Assembly (NCBI GenBank): GCA_910578885.1
Contig: CAJTSH010000043.1
Coordinates: 1 to 23,856 of the forward strand
DNA length: 23,856 nucleotides
From: an uncultured Lachnospiraceae bacterium
Lineage (GTDB): Bacteria; Bacillota; Clostridia; Lachnospirales; Lachnospiraceae
Reading direction: 5' to 3'
Below, one piece after another: positions 1 through 6,932 of this stretch. Position 1 is the first letter of the stretch; each line of letters opens with the position of its first letter. The translations under genes and the position numbers were made by a program. Below the pieces are notes generated by a model, which did not search any database, had not been told where the DNA came from, and saw only the letters and a list, made by a program, of their open reading frames with translations.

Positions 1-52
1 TAGGTGGTGTGAGAGGTCGGCTAATCAACTAATGGTTAGCCTCCTACTCGAT
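1..52 (+). mobile_element. 3' end of a group II intron (domain VI and 3' splice site)
   Basis: The first 52 bases fold like domain VI of a bacterial group II intron. GAG (11-13) pairs with CTC (47-49), AGG (14-16) with CCT (43-45), and GGCTAA (19-24) with TTAGCC (36-41). A46 is left as an unpaired A between the two lowest helices, where the branch-point adenosine belongs. It lies 7 nt from a 3' end of CTCGAT, the usual distance to the 3' splice site with a terminal AY dinucleotide. The rest of the intron, including domain V and any intron-encoded reverse transcriptase, would lie upstream of the window. The family call is from structure and remembered intron 3' ends, not a search. Confidence 0.72.
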
Positions 53-75
53 TATTGCTAAGGGGACGAATTTGC

Positions 76-113
76 TTATCGACAAGATTCGACTATATTC
101 GATATAATTCGAC
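76..113. repeat. Four ATTCGAC-like units at exact 10-bp spacing
   Basis: TTATCGAC (76-83), ATTCGAC (87-93), ATTCGAT (97-103) and ATTCGAC (107-113) recur with a strict 10-bp period, so each core faces the same side of the helix. They end about 60 bp upstream of a good -35 element. This arrangement suits cooperative binding of a regulator, or it may belong to the 3' exon of the group II intron. The binding protein is unknown. Confidence 0.5.
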
Positions 114-141
114 AATTTGAAAGAATATTATTAAAATCACT

Positions 142-160
142 CAAAATATCTGATATTTTG
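142..160. promoter_or_regulatory. 19-bp perfect palindrome, candidate operator
   Basis: CAAAATATC (142-150) and GATATTTTG (152-160) are perfect inverted copies around a single central base. One central base is too short for an RNA hairpin loop, so a dimeric DNA-binding protein is the better reading. It ends 10 bp upstream of the -35 box at 171. Confidence 0.5.
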
Positions 161-170
161 TTTTTTGTGT

Positions 171-199
171 TTGACAATTTATACATGAAATGGTAGAAT
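171..199 (+). promoter_or_regulatory. Sigma-A promoter with extended -10
   Basis: TTGACA (171-176), a 17-bp spacer, then TAGAAT (194-199) preceded by TG at 191-192 (extended -10). The predicted start is near 206, giving a leader of about 120 nt to the ATG at 327. It is likely the promoter of the secreted-protein gene and perhaps of the whole block to 4399. Confidence 0.75.
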
Positions 200-246
200 A
201 ATGATGTTATTTATATAAGTTAAATACAACAATTTAAATTATATGT

Positions 247-257
247 GGGGGGGGGGG
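247..257 (+). repeat. Homopolymeric G tract (11 G)
   Basis: Eleven consecutive G lie in the transcribed leader, followed at once by AGG and an ATG at 261. The tract forms part of a Shine-Dalgarno-like sequence for that ATG. It also lies inside the alternative reading that starts at ATG 243. Tracts of this kind are prone to slippage and to sequencing error. Confidence 0.8.
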
Positions 258-326
258 AGGATGAAAGTGTTTTGGTTCGAATACATAGATTGTTGTATGC
301 AATGCAAAAAAAGAGGAGGAAATGAG

Positions 327-710
327 ATGAAAATTTTAAGCAAAATTTCAGCAGTGGTGTTGTGTTTATCTTTGATGTTTGTCAGTCCGGTATCCGCATT
401 TGCGGCAGACAGTGGTTCGTGGAATATTTCGGGAACGCCGCAGATTCCTGCCGTGTCCCAGACGATAACGTTGGATTATAGCAGTAATGGTTATAAGGCT
501 ACGGTAAATACATTGCAAGGAAGTTCCACTTCTATTAGATTGCTGATATCCAGCATAAACTATAGTTCATATAATGTGTTTGACTTTACAAAGGTGACAT
601 CTGCCTCAGTTGGGGCGCCGACATATAAGGACGCAACAATTCCTTTTGTAGTAAAATTAAGTTATAATGGGACAAACGCATTCAGTACGGGACGTATTGC
701 GAGGAGATAG
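327..710 (+). CDS. Small secreted protein of unknown function
   Basis: A 127-aa protein with a clear Sec signal peptide: lysines near the N terminus, a hydrophobic core, then a cleavage-like VSAFAA/DS at about residues 24-25. The mature part of about 100 aa is rich in Ser, Thr, Asn, Tyr and Ile, has no cysteine, and ends in the basic GRIARR. It looks like a small beta-rich extracellular protein. The ATG at 327 is chosen because AGGAGG (314-319) lies 7 nt upstream and the signal peptide starts here. An in-frame ATG at 261 would add 22 unlikely residues. A 14-bp hairpin separates it from the lipoprotein and ABC genes downstream. The layout of small secreted product, membrane proteins and ATPase recalls lactococcin-972-type loci, but I see no sequence match to that family. 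Confidence 0.7.
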   Translation: MKILSKISAVVLCLSLMFVSPVSAFAADSGSWNISGTPQIPAVSQTITLDYSSNGYKATVNTLQGSSTSIRLLISSINYSSYNVFDFTKVTSASVGAPTYKDATIPFVVKLSYNGTNAFSTGRIARR

Positions 711-722
711 AACGGTTGAACG

Positions 723-755
723 GGAAGCTGGTTTTCTGGGTGGGAACCAGCTTCC
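723..755 (+). other. Strong intercistronic hairpin without T-tract
   Basis: GGAAGCTGGTT (723-733) and AACCAGCTTCC (745-755) are perfect complements. G-U and C-G pairs extend the stem inward to 14 bp with a loop of about 5 nt. No T-run follows, so it is a poor intrinsic terminator. It may protect or process the upstream mRNA and set different levels for the secreted protein and the downstream genes. Confidence 0.6.
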
Positions 756-829
756 GCTATAAACGGATATATCTGCCGGCATAACAATGTGGTAGGGAAA
801 TCGAATGATTTGTTGGAGGGATAAATGAA

Positions 830-2032
830 ATGAAAAATTACAGGTTGCTTGGCGTGTTCTTTTTATCCGCGCTTCTGCTGTCAGGCTGTAGCCGGAAAGA
901 GGGAGTATCAGTGGGAACGGAAGAAAAGGTGGATGAAGGAAAGGGAGAGGCATCGCAGATGGCACTGGGAGACCTTTCTAATCTTGACATATCAGGGATT
1001 GAAGACGATATTCCGCTGCCGGAGCGCTTATATAAAATGGAGGCGCCGGGAGAAGGGGGATGGAACGATGAAAAAATCTATGGGGAATTTCCCGAATTGA
1101 TTGCTGCTTATGGAGGACCTCAGGCGAATGAATTGGATCAGGAAAAAGATATTCTTTTTTCCACCGCTGAAGTTGCGTCTGATGAGATAAAGTCGTTAGG
1201 CGAAAAAGGTGATGAAAAAATTAACAGAATTATGTATACTTCGGATACACTGTATCTTGGCGCAGACCTGATTATGCAGATTAGCATGCATCAGCCTGCG
1301 CTGATTGAACGGATTACGGGGCAGGAGACGGATCGTTATAATGAATGGCTGCCAAATGAGCATGCGGATCCGGTTGCAATGCATGATTTAGAAGCGGAAG
1401 ATCCAGAGAAGATTTCCTATCCGCTGGATGGGGAGACAGTGTCACTGGCGGAATGTGTGGATTATGTGGAGAATGAGCTTACAGAAAGCGATTCGCTGCC
1501 GCGCGTTTCCACGCCGGGGTTTGAATATAAAGTGGACTATGTGGATGTGTATCAGTATGGCGACAACTATGGTCTCTGGTTTACCGTGAATGTATATTAT
1601 GAGGGTGTCAAGCTGTTTTCGGATACGGGAGTGAGGTTTGATTCTGTGGATGGCAAAGAATGGGCTTATGTTCCGACGCTTGACCGCTGCATGATGCTCC
1701 GTAAAAATGAGCTAAATGTAATTGTGGTGTTTGATTGGCTGAATGAGACACAGGAATCCATCAAGGAAGTGGAACCATCGGTGGATTATGGGACGGCGCT
1801 GCAAATGCTCAGCGGATATTTAAGCGACACACATGAATTTACAGTGAAGGACGCCCAGCTAGTGTACAGCTTTTACACGGAATATGAACAGGAGAAAGGA
1901 CGGGAATTTGGTGTCAACCGTATAGAGCCGGTGTGGATGTTTGAAATTGCAGCAGAGGGAGCGCAGAGATATAGCCGGATGTTTATCCTGATTGATGTGC
2001 AGACGGGGGAGGTCATAGAACTGTATGCGTGA
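830..2032 (+). CDS. Uncharacterised lipoprotein of an ABC-transporter operon
   Basis: A 400-aa protein with a type II signal peptide and lipobox LLSGC (Cys20), so it should be anchored outside the membrane. An acidic, Glu/Asp-rich linker follows, then a long soluble region with aromatic-rich segments around residues 240-270. It ends in a PepSY-like strand, DVQTGEVIELYA. I do not recognise the family. GGAGGG (815-820) lies 9 nt upstream of the ATG at 830; a nearby ATG at 825 is out of frame and stops at once. It overlaps the next gene by 8 bp, implying translational coupling with the two membrane proteins and the ATPase. It could be a substrate receptor, an immunity lipoprotein or an envelope-stress sensor for the transporter. 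Confidence 0.75.
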   Translation: MKNYRLLGVFFLSALLLSGCSRKEGVSVGTEEKVDEGKGEASQMALGDLSNLDISGIEDDIPLPERLYKMEAPGEGGWNDEKIYGEFPELIAAYGGPQANELDQEKDILFSTAEVASDEIKSLGEKGDEKINRIMYTSDTLYLGADLIMQISMHQPALIERITGQETDRYNEWLPNEHADPVAMHDLEAEDPEKISYPLDGETVSLAECVDYVENELTESDSLPRVSTPGFEYKVDYVDVYQYGDNYGLWFTVNVYYEGVKLFSDTGVRFDSVDGKEWAYVPTLDRCMMLRKNELNVIVVFDWLNETQESIKEVEPSVDYGTALQMLSGYLSDTHEFTVKDAQLVYSFYTEYEQEKGREFGVNRIEPVWMFEIAAEGAQRYSRMFILIDVQTGEVIELYA

Positions 2033-2912
2033 GACGATGAAGATAATTGTAAGGCAAGTCTGGCAGAATGTAGGAAATCTAAGATTTTTACTGGCGGTTT
2101 TGCTTGAGGCGTTCGCCTGCATGATGCCCACAATTGTGTATATGGAAGGGATGATATATGAAAGAGGTACGGTGTTTGAGTATTTTTTCTTTGGCGGATT
2201 TGAAAAAATGGCAGAAAAGTCTTTTGATTTTTCTGCGATTGCAATTGTTGGGCAATTTAGTTCTTCGTCCTTTTGGTTTGTCATGCTGATGACGGCAATC
2301 AGTGCGTTCCCGGCAGTGTCGTTGTTTGTGGACGAGTATTACACCGGGGCAGTCTATTTTACGCTGTCCGGCTCATCCGTAAACCGATATAGTGCGGTGA
2401 AATTTGTGGCGGCGGGGCTGACAGGCGGACTTGTTTTTGTATGCGGGTTTTTACTCTATGTATTGCTTATTTTTTTGCGTTTTCCGCATTCCGGCGAGTA
2501 TCCAACGGAAATGATTCAGGCATATCAGATGATTTATGATGGAAGTGTGGGGTATTTGGCAGGAATGGCTTGCCATGTGGCGCTTGTCGCCTTTTTGTGC
2601 GCATCCGTTATGATGATGCTTGCGACGTTTATGCGCGACCGCTATTTTTTGTTTGGAATACCGATGCTTTTTATTTTCTTTTTGGAGCGTTTATTTCTCT
2701 ATATTGGGCTAATTCATCCGGGCATATATGAAGAGAAGAGGGGATGGTGGAAGCTCCTTTCGCCGGCTTGTTATCCAGAGTTTTACAAGGACTTTGAATG
2801 GAGAACGGGATTTCCGTACGGATGTTTTTTGATTTTGGCTCTGACGGAATGGATGTGCTTGTTTTGGATATTCCGCAGACGGGTAGGAAGGAGGGTAAGA
2901 GGAGGTGTTTAA
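2025..2912 (+). CDS. Polytopic membrane protein, probable ABC permease 1
   Basis: A 295-aa protein with about six hydrophobic segments, including residues near 15-40, 75-100, 120-145, 180-205, 210-235 and 265-285, and a basic C terminus (RRRVGRRVRGG). The size and segment pattern fit ABC-2-type permeases, but no diagnostic motif is seen. The ATG at 2025 has GGGGGAGG about 12 nt upstream; an in-frame ATG at 2037 is an alternative start. It overlaps both neighbours by 8 bp in a tight operon. With the gene at 2905 it probably forms the membrane part of a heteromeric transporter powered by the ATPase at 3749. Confidence 0.7.
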   Translation: MRETMKIIVRQVWQNVGNLRFLLAVLLEAFACMMPTIVYMEGMIYERGTVFEYFFFGGFEKMAEKSFDFSAIAIVGQFSSSSFWFVMLMTAISAFPAVSLFVDEYYTGAVYFTLSGSSVNRYSAVKFVAAGLTGGLVFVCGFLLYVLLIFLRFPHSGEYPTEMIQAYQMIYDGSVGYLAGMACHVALVAFLCASVMMMLATFMRDRYFLFGIPMLFIFFLERLFLYIGLIHPGIYEEKRGWWKLLSPACYPEFYKDFEWRTGFPYGCFLILALTEWMCLFWIFRRRVGRRVRGGV

Positions 2913-3759
2913 AGGAATTGTAAGGGTCGCCTGGGAAGAGCTGAAGGTTTTTTTCTTTAATTCCAAGCTGATACTGATTGCTTTTGAACTGTTGATTTTC
3001 TGTGAAACCTTTTTGGTTGAAGTAAAGAATTTGTCCGAAGCATCCGGTGTAAAGCTTTCCTTTTTTGAGCCGTATCTGCTGATTTGTTCCAGTGAAATGT
3101 ATAAGCTGGCAATTCCAATCGTATTTCTGGTCCTTTTGTCCGGCTTTCCATCAAAAAGGAGTTATAATTATTTCTCAATGATTCGGATTTCAAGAGTGCA
3201 GTGGCTTATTGGAGAACTGCTATTCGTGATCTGGTCAGCAATCGGATATATGCTTCTGCTTTGCGCAGGCATGGTTGTTTATATGGGGAAGTGCATACGG
3301 TTTGATTTGAATTGGAGTGATTATATGCTGCATTTTTATGAGCGCTTTCAAGATTTAATACAAGAAAGACACTATCTTTTTCTGGATATGAGTGTGATGA
3401 CGCATGGGAGTCCCATGTATGTGCTTGTACATTCTCTGCTTCTTATGCTGGGGATGCTTATGCTGGTTGCTCTTATACAGATTACGTTTGCATTGCTGAG
3501 GAAGAAATATATTGGAATGCTGCTGACCGTCGGGCTGACGCTTGCTTCGGCGCTGACGTTGGACAGTTCAGGTTTGACAAAATGGTTTTTCCCGATGGCG
3601 CACGCCAGCTTTGGAACGCATTTTAACGGATTTCGGGCAGAAAAAAATATGGAGTTTTGGGAATCGTATCTTTATTTTGGCGTTTTACTTGCGGCATTGG
3701 CTGTACTGAATTTTATTATGGTTAGGAAGATAAATATGGAGGCGGAAAATGAAGTATAA
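2905..3759 (+). CDS. Polytopic membrane protein, probable ABC permease 2
   Basis: A 284-aa hydrophobic protein with about six membrane segments and a polar loop near residues 130-165. It is similar in size and topology to the preceding gene product, as expected for the second half of a heterodimeric ABC-2 permease. The start is GTG at 2905, preceded by GAGGGTAAGAGGAG, and it overlaps the upstream stop by 8 bp. Its 3' end overlaps the ATPase gene by 11 bp. The substrate is unknown; peptides or antibiotics are typical for small ATPases of this subclass. Confidence 0.7.
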   Translation: MFKGIVRVAWEELKVFFFNSKLILIAFELLIFCETFLVEVKNLSEASGVKLSFFEPYLLICSSEMYKLAIPIVFLVLLSGFPSKRSYNYFSMIRISRVQWLIGELLFVIWSAIGYMLLLCAGMVVYMGKCIRFDLNWSDYMLHFYERFQDLIQERHYLFLDMSVMTHGSPMYVLVHSLLLMLGMLMLVALIQITFALLRKKYIGMLLTVGLTLASALTLDSSGLTKWFFPMAHASFGTHFNGFRAEKNMEFWESYLYFGVLLAALAVLNFIMVRKINMEAENEV

Positions 3760-4399
3760 GGTTGAGATATGCGATTTGTCACTTGTAATCAAAGGGCATA
3801 CGATTTTAGAACATGTTTCTCTTTATTTAAAATCAGGGCGGATATATGGACTAATCGGAAGAAACGGGAGCGGTAAGACAATTCTGATGAAATGTATCTG
3901 CGGCTTTATACATGCTTCTGGCGGAATGGTCAAGGTGGAAGGAAAGACAATTGGAAAAGATTGTGATTTCCCAGCGGATACAGGGATTATAATTGAATCG
4001 CCAGAGTTTCTTCCATATTACAATGGATATCAGAATTTGGCGAGTATTGCAGGTTTACGAGGACAGATTGACAGACAGCAGATTCGGGCGGCAATTTCAA
4101 TGGTCGGGCTGGATCCGGATTTAAAGCTCCCGGTTCGGAAATATAGCCTTGGAATGCGGCAGCGTCTGGGGCTGGCACAGGCAATTATGGAGAATCCTTC
4201 CTTTTTGGTTCTTGATGAGCCGATGAACGGATTGGACGAGGAAGGGGTGCAGGATATGAGAGCTTATCTTTTGGATTTGAGAAAGAAGGGAAAGACTATT
4301 CTGATTGCGTCACATTCTGCGGAGGATATTGCAATTCTTTGTGATAAAACGTTTAAGCTGGAGCATGGTAAAATTGTCAGTGAGGCAGGAGAAGATTAG
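3749..4399 (+). CDS. ABC transporter ATP-binding protein
   Basis: A 216-aa single nucleotide-binding domain. Walker A is GRNGSGKT (residues 37-44), the signature is SLGMRQRL (133-140), Walker B is FLVLDEPMNGLD (152-163) and the switch histidine is His189 in ASHS. The signature has LGMRQ rather than LSGGQ, as is common in the BcrA/CcmA-like ATPases that work with ABC-2 permeases in peptide export or antibiotic resistance. GGAGG lies 6 nt before the ATG. It is the last gene of the block and would power the transporter built from the two preceding membrane proteins. The direction of transport and the cargo cannot be read from the sequence. Confidence 0.92.
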   Translation: MKYKVEICDLSLVIKGHTILEHVSLYLKSGRIYGLIGRNGSGKTILMKCICGFIHASGGMVKVEGKTIGKDCDFPADTGIIIESPEFLPYYNGYQNLASIAGLRGQIDRQQIRAAISMVGLDPDLKLPVRKYSLGMRQRLGLAQAIMENPSFLVLDEPMNGLDEEGVQDMRAYLLDLRKKGKTILIASHSAEDIAILCDKTFKLEHGKIVSEAGED

Positions 4400-4432
4400 G
4401 AACTGTCTTGAAATAAAACTTCACGTTTCATT

Positions 4433-4469
4433 AAAAAGGGCTGCGCGCTTATTCTAAGTGCGGCAGCCC
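4433..4469 (-). terminator. Rho-independent terminator of the minus-strand gene
   Basis: Read on the minus strand, GGGCTGC (4469-4463) pairs with GCAGCCC (4444-4438), with further CGC/GCG and CTT/AAG pairing inside. TTTTT (4437-4433) follows. It ends the gene at 4487-5110. On the plus strand the hairpin has no T-run. Confidence 0.8.
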
Positions 4470-4486
4470 AATCTGTGTACAGAAAC

Positions 4487-5110
4487 TTATTCTTCTGTCG
4501 CTGTAGTCTTACTCTCATTCTTCCAAGCATCAAACTTCTCAATAACAGCATCATAAGTTCTTGATGAGATATCCGGCAAGTTCTTGCCCCAGGATTTTGT
4601 AGCCTGACCAAATCCCTTTTTAAAAGCTGCTAACATTTCGTCAGCTTTATCAGGATCGCCGGCAGATAATGCCTTTGCAAATTCTACGATACGGTCAGAG
4701 GTCTGATTGACGCCCCAGTATCCATCATCTGCGATATCCTTCTGTGCCTGTGCCTTAGCTGCTTCGGTAACAGTAAAGTTGCCGCCTGCTAAGAAGCTCC
4801 AAATGCTGTCGGCGGTTCCGATTTTGGTTCCCTGCTTCGTTATCATCTGGGAAACAAGGCTCTGAAGCTGCTGGAGACGATTGTTGGAATCTGCTTTCAT
4901 CTTAGCAACGATAGAAGCGCCGTCTGCTTTATAATTCGGAGTTGATGTCTTAGCGGTAGAAGAGCTTTTTTCATAAACAACGCCGCTGGATTCAGAAGCG
5001 GATGTTGTGGAAGAAGCGCCCTTCGTATTTTCTGTACTGTTTTTCTTCGTTGTACTGTTAGAAGCTGTACTTACAGGCTGTGTGTAATTGTTAATTGAAC
5101 TAATAGCCAT
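4487..5110 (-). CDS. Uncharacterised Ser/Thr-rich protein, probable sigma-28 regulon member
   Basis: A 207-aa protein without a Sec signal or membrane segment. Residues 1-65 are low-complexity and rich in Ser, Thr, Asn and Lys, and probably disordered. Residues 75-200 look folded and helical, with a conserved-looking core around GYWGVNQTSDRIVEFAKAL and a GDPDKADEMLAAFKKGF stretch. I cannot name the family; proteins like this occur in flagellated Clostridia, in my recollection only. AAGGAGGG lies 7 nt upstream of the ATG. The gene stands alone, with its own terminator and a sigma-28-type promoter, and a short GCCGG/CCGGC hairpin in its leader (5138-5157). A disordered N terminus plus sigma-28 control would suit a late flagellar or flagellum-exported protein. 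That is inference. Confidence 0.75.
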   Translation of the reverse strand: MAISSINNYTQPVSTASNSTTKKNSTENTKGASSTTSASESSGVVYEKSSSTAKTSTPNYKADGASIVAKMKADSNNRLQQLQSLVSQMITKQGTKIGTADSIWSFLAGGNFTVTEAAKAQAQKDIADDGYWGVNQTSDRIVEFAKALSAGDPDKADEMLAAFKKGFGQATKSWGKNLPDISSRTYDAVIEKFDAWKNESKTTATEE

Positions 5111-5167
5111 AATGTAACCCTCCTTGGCGGTTTGGTGGCCGGCTGTCCTTGTCCGGCTTTACTTTAT

Positions 5168-5195
5168 ATATCGGTAAATATTGGGAAAAACTTTA
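5168..5195 (-). promoter_or_regulatory. Sigma-28 (SigD/FliA) type promoter
   Basis: On the minus strand, TAAA (5195-5192), 16 bp, then ACCGATAT (5175-5168). The SigD consensus is TAAA-N15-GCCGATAA, so the -35 matches fully and the -10 at six of eight positions with near-standard spacing. The predicted start is near 5160, about 50 nt before the ATG of the uncharacterised gene. Confidence 0.6.
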
Positions 5196-5205
5196 CTGTA
5201 ACGAA

Positions 5206-5235
5206 TTGACTTTTTCCATGAAAAAATGTTAAGAT
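5206..5235 (+). promoter_or_regulatory. Sigma-A promoter of ispE
   Basis: TTGACT (5206-5211), an 18-bp spacer, then TAAGAT (5230-5235). The predicted start, near 5242, lies at or after an in-frame ATG at 5241, which supports the downstream start of ispE at 5292. Confidence 0.6.
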
Positions 5236-5291
5236 AAATTATGTATACAAAATACAGAGGGAATAATAGTCCATACATGATGGAGGAAGCC

Positions 5292-6167
5292 ATGAATGAA
5301 ATATCGGTAAAAGCATTGGCGAAAATAAATCTGGGGTTGGATGTGATCCGGCGCAGAGAGGACGGTTATCATGAAGTGCGCATGATTATGCAGACCATAC
5401 ATCTGTTTGACCGTCTGCAAATAAAGAAGAAGAGAGAAAAAGAAATTACTCTACGGGCAAATCTTCCGTTCTTACCGGTGGACGAGCATAATCTGGCTTA
5501 TCGGGCGGCAGCAATGCTTCAAGAGGAATTTGGATTAGAGGAAGGCATTGACATTGAACTGGAGAAGCACATTCCGGTGGCGGCAGGAATGGCGGGCGGA
5601 AGTACGGACGGTGCGGCTGTCTTATATGGGATGAATGAAATATTTGAACTGGGACTTTCGAAGCAGGAGCTGATGGAACGCGGTGTGAAGCTCGGGGCAG
5701 ACGTACCTTTCTGTATTATGCGGGGAACAGCTCTGGCAGAAGGGATTGGTGAGAAGCTGACACAGCTTCCCCCTATGGTAAAGTGTCCGGTGCTGATTGC
5801 CAAGCCGCAGATTAGTGTGTCAACGAGAACCGTGTATGAGAGACTGCAATTGAAAGATGAATCGGCGCATCCCGATATTGACCGGTTGATTTCGGATATT
5901 CGGGCAAAGGATTTGGAACAGATTGCAGCCCATATGGGAAATATATTAGAGACAGTGACGATTCCGCTCCATCCGGAAATTGAAAAGATTAAGACCTGTA
6001 TGAAGGAATATGGCGCTGTGAATGCAATGATGAGCGGAAGCGGACCTACGGTTTTCGGTCTGTTTGCCGATATCAAAGATGCGAAACTGGCATTGGGTAA
6101 GCTAAAGGAGCAAGGGATAGCCAGACAGATTTATGTGACGGATATTTATAATAACCGGAGAAAATGA
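5292..6167 (+). CDS. ispE: 4-diphosphocytidyl-2-C-methyl-D-erythritol kinase
   Basis: A GHMP-family kinase of 291 aa that phosphorylates CDP-methylerythritol at the 2-hydroxyl with ATP, in the cytosolic MEP pathway to isopentenyl diphosphate. Visible motifs are the N-terminal AKINLGLDV (residues 10-18, with the catalytic lysine), the glycine-rich ATP loop PVAAGMAGGSTDGAA (95-109), LGADVPFC, and the C-terminal SGSGPTVFGLF. The ATG at 5292 is chosen because GGAGG lies 5 nt upstream, the protein then has the normal IspE length, and the promoter at 5206-5235 would start transcription near the earlier ATG at 5241. The GntR/FCD regulator follows after 19 bp, probably co-transcribed. Confidence 0.95.
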   Translation: MNEISVKALAKINLGLDVIRRREDGYHEVRMIMQTIHLFDRLQIKKKREKEITLRANLPFLPVDEHNLAYRAAAMLQEEFGLEEGIDIELEKHIPVAAGMAGGSTDGAAVLYGMNEIFELGLSKQELMERGVKLGADVPFCIMRGTALAEGIGEKLTQLPPMVKCPVLIAKPQISVSTRTVYERLQLKDESAHPDIDRLISDIRAKDLEQIAAHMGNILETVTIPLHPEIEKIKTCMKEYGAVNAMMSGSGPTVFGLFADIKDAKLALGKLKEQGIARQIYVTDIYNNRRK

Positions 6168-6186
6168 TAGGAAGGACGATGCAGCT

Positions 6187-6870
6187 ATGACAGATGAGTT
6201 AGAATTGAACATGAATGCCTATCTACCGCTGCGTGACGTCGTGTTTAATACGCTGCGGGAGGCAATTTTAAAAGGGGAGCTAAAGCCGGGAGAACGCCTG
6301 ATGGAATTACAGTTAGCGGCGAAGCTCGGAGTCAGCAGAACTCCGATCAGAGAAGCAATCCGAATGTTAGAGCAGGAAGGGCTTGCAGTGACATTACCGA
6401 GAAAGGGTGCGGAAGTGGCGAAAATGACGGAAAAGGATATGGAAGATGTGTTGGTCATCCGCGCCGCTTTAGATCAGCTTGCAGTAGAGCTTGCCTGCGA
6501 CGCTATTACAGAAGAACAGTTAAGAAAACTGCAAAGCGCCGGGAAAAATTTTGAAAACAGCCTGAAAACAGATGATTTGAAAAAAATTGCGCAGGCGGAT
6601 GTGGAATTTCATGAGGTAATCTATGAGGCGGCTGGCAATACTAAGTTGGTAACAATGCTGAACAATCTGCGGGAGCAGATGTATCGTTATCGCATCGAGT
6701 ATTTGAAGGATGACAGTAAATATCCGGAGCTGATAAGAGAGCATCAGGCGATTATGGAAGGAATCCGGACAAAGGATAAAAAGCATGTTTCGGAAGTTAT
6801 GAAAAAACATGTACTGAATCAGGCAGTTGCCATAAAGAACATGATTCGGGAACAGGATGTAGATGTATAA
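6187..6870 (+). CDS. GntR-family (FadR/FCD) transcriptional regulator
   Basis: A 227-aa protein with an N-terminal winged helix-turn-helix (about residues 13-78; GVSRTPIREAIRMLEQEGL is the recognition region) and a C-terminal all-helical FCD ligand domain. The likely metal site of the FCD fold is visible as Asp138 and His142 (DVEFHEVI), His186 (EHQAI) and His208 (KKHV). Members usually sense small carboxylic acids and bind operators as dimers. The ligand and targets here are not known. AGGAAGGA precedes the ATG. An ATG at 6179 opens only a three-codon ORF. It follows ispE closely and ends before a strong terminator, so the two form a transcription unit. Confidence 0.93.
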   Translation: MTDELELNMNAYLPLRDVVFNTLREAILKGELKPGERLMELQLAAKLGVSRTPIREAIRMLEQEGLAVTLPRKGAEVAKMTEKDMEDVLVIRAALDQLAVELACDAITEEQLRKLQSAGKNFENSLKTDDLKKIAQADVEFHEVIYEAAGNTKLVTMLNNLREQMYRYRIEYLKDDSKYPELIREHQAIMEGIRTKDKKHVSEVMKKHVLNQAVAIKNMIREQDVDV

Positions 6871-6895
6871 AGATATGAAGTTGTGAAATAATAGG

Positions 6896-6925
6896 AAGGA
6901 TAGACGTTTTGTCTATCCTTTTTTT
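6896..6925 (+). terminator. Rho-independent terminator after the GntR gene
   Basis: AAGGATAGAC (6896-6905) and GTCTATCCTT (6911-6920) form a perfect 10-bp stem with a 5-nt loop, followed by a run of T to 6925. Confidence 0.95.
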
Positions 6926-6932
6926 ATGCACA

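Noticed and set aside
243..326. Upstream start of the secreted protein through the G tract
   Set aside because: The extension precedes and would bury a normal signal peptide, while AGGAGG sits 7 nt before ATG 327. Kept only as a possible slippage-related reading.
5241..5291. Upstream start for ispE
   Set aside because: The likely promoter would start transcription at about this ATG, and GGAGG sits before the ATG at 5292, which gives the family length.
5519..6076. 185-aa open frame on the minus strand within ispE
   Set aside because: It is antisense to a full-length, motif-complete IspE, has no ribosome-binding site or recognisable domain, and has the Ser/Ile/Pro-rich composition typical of antisense frames.
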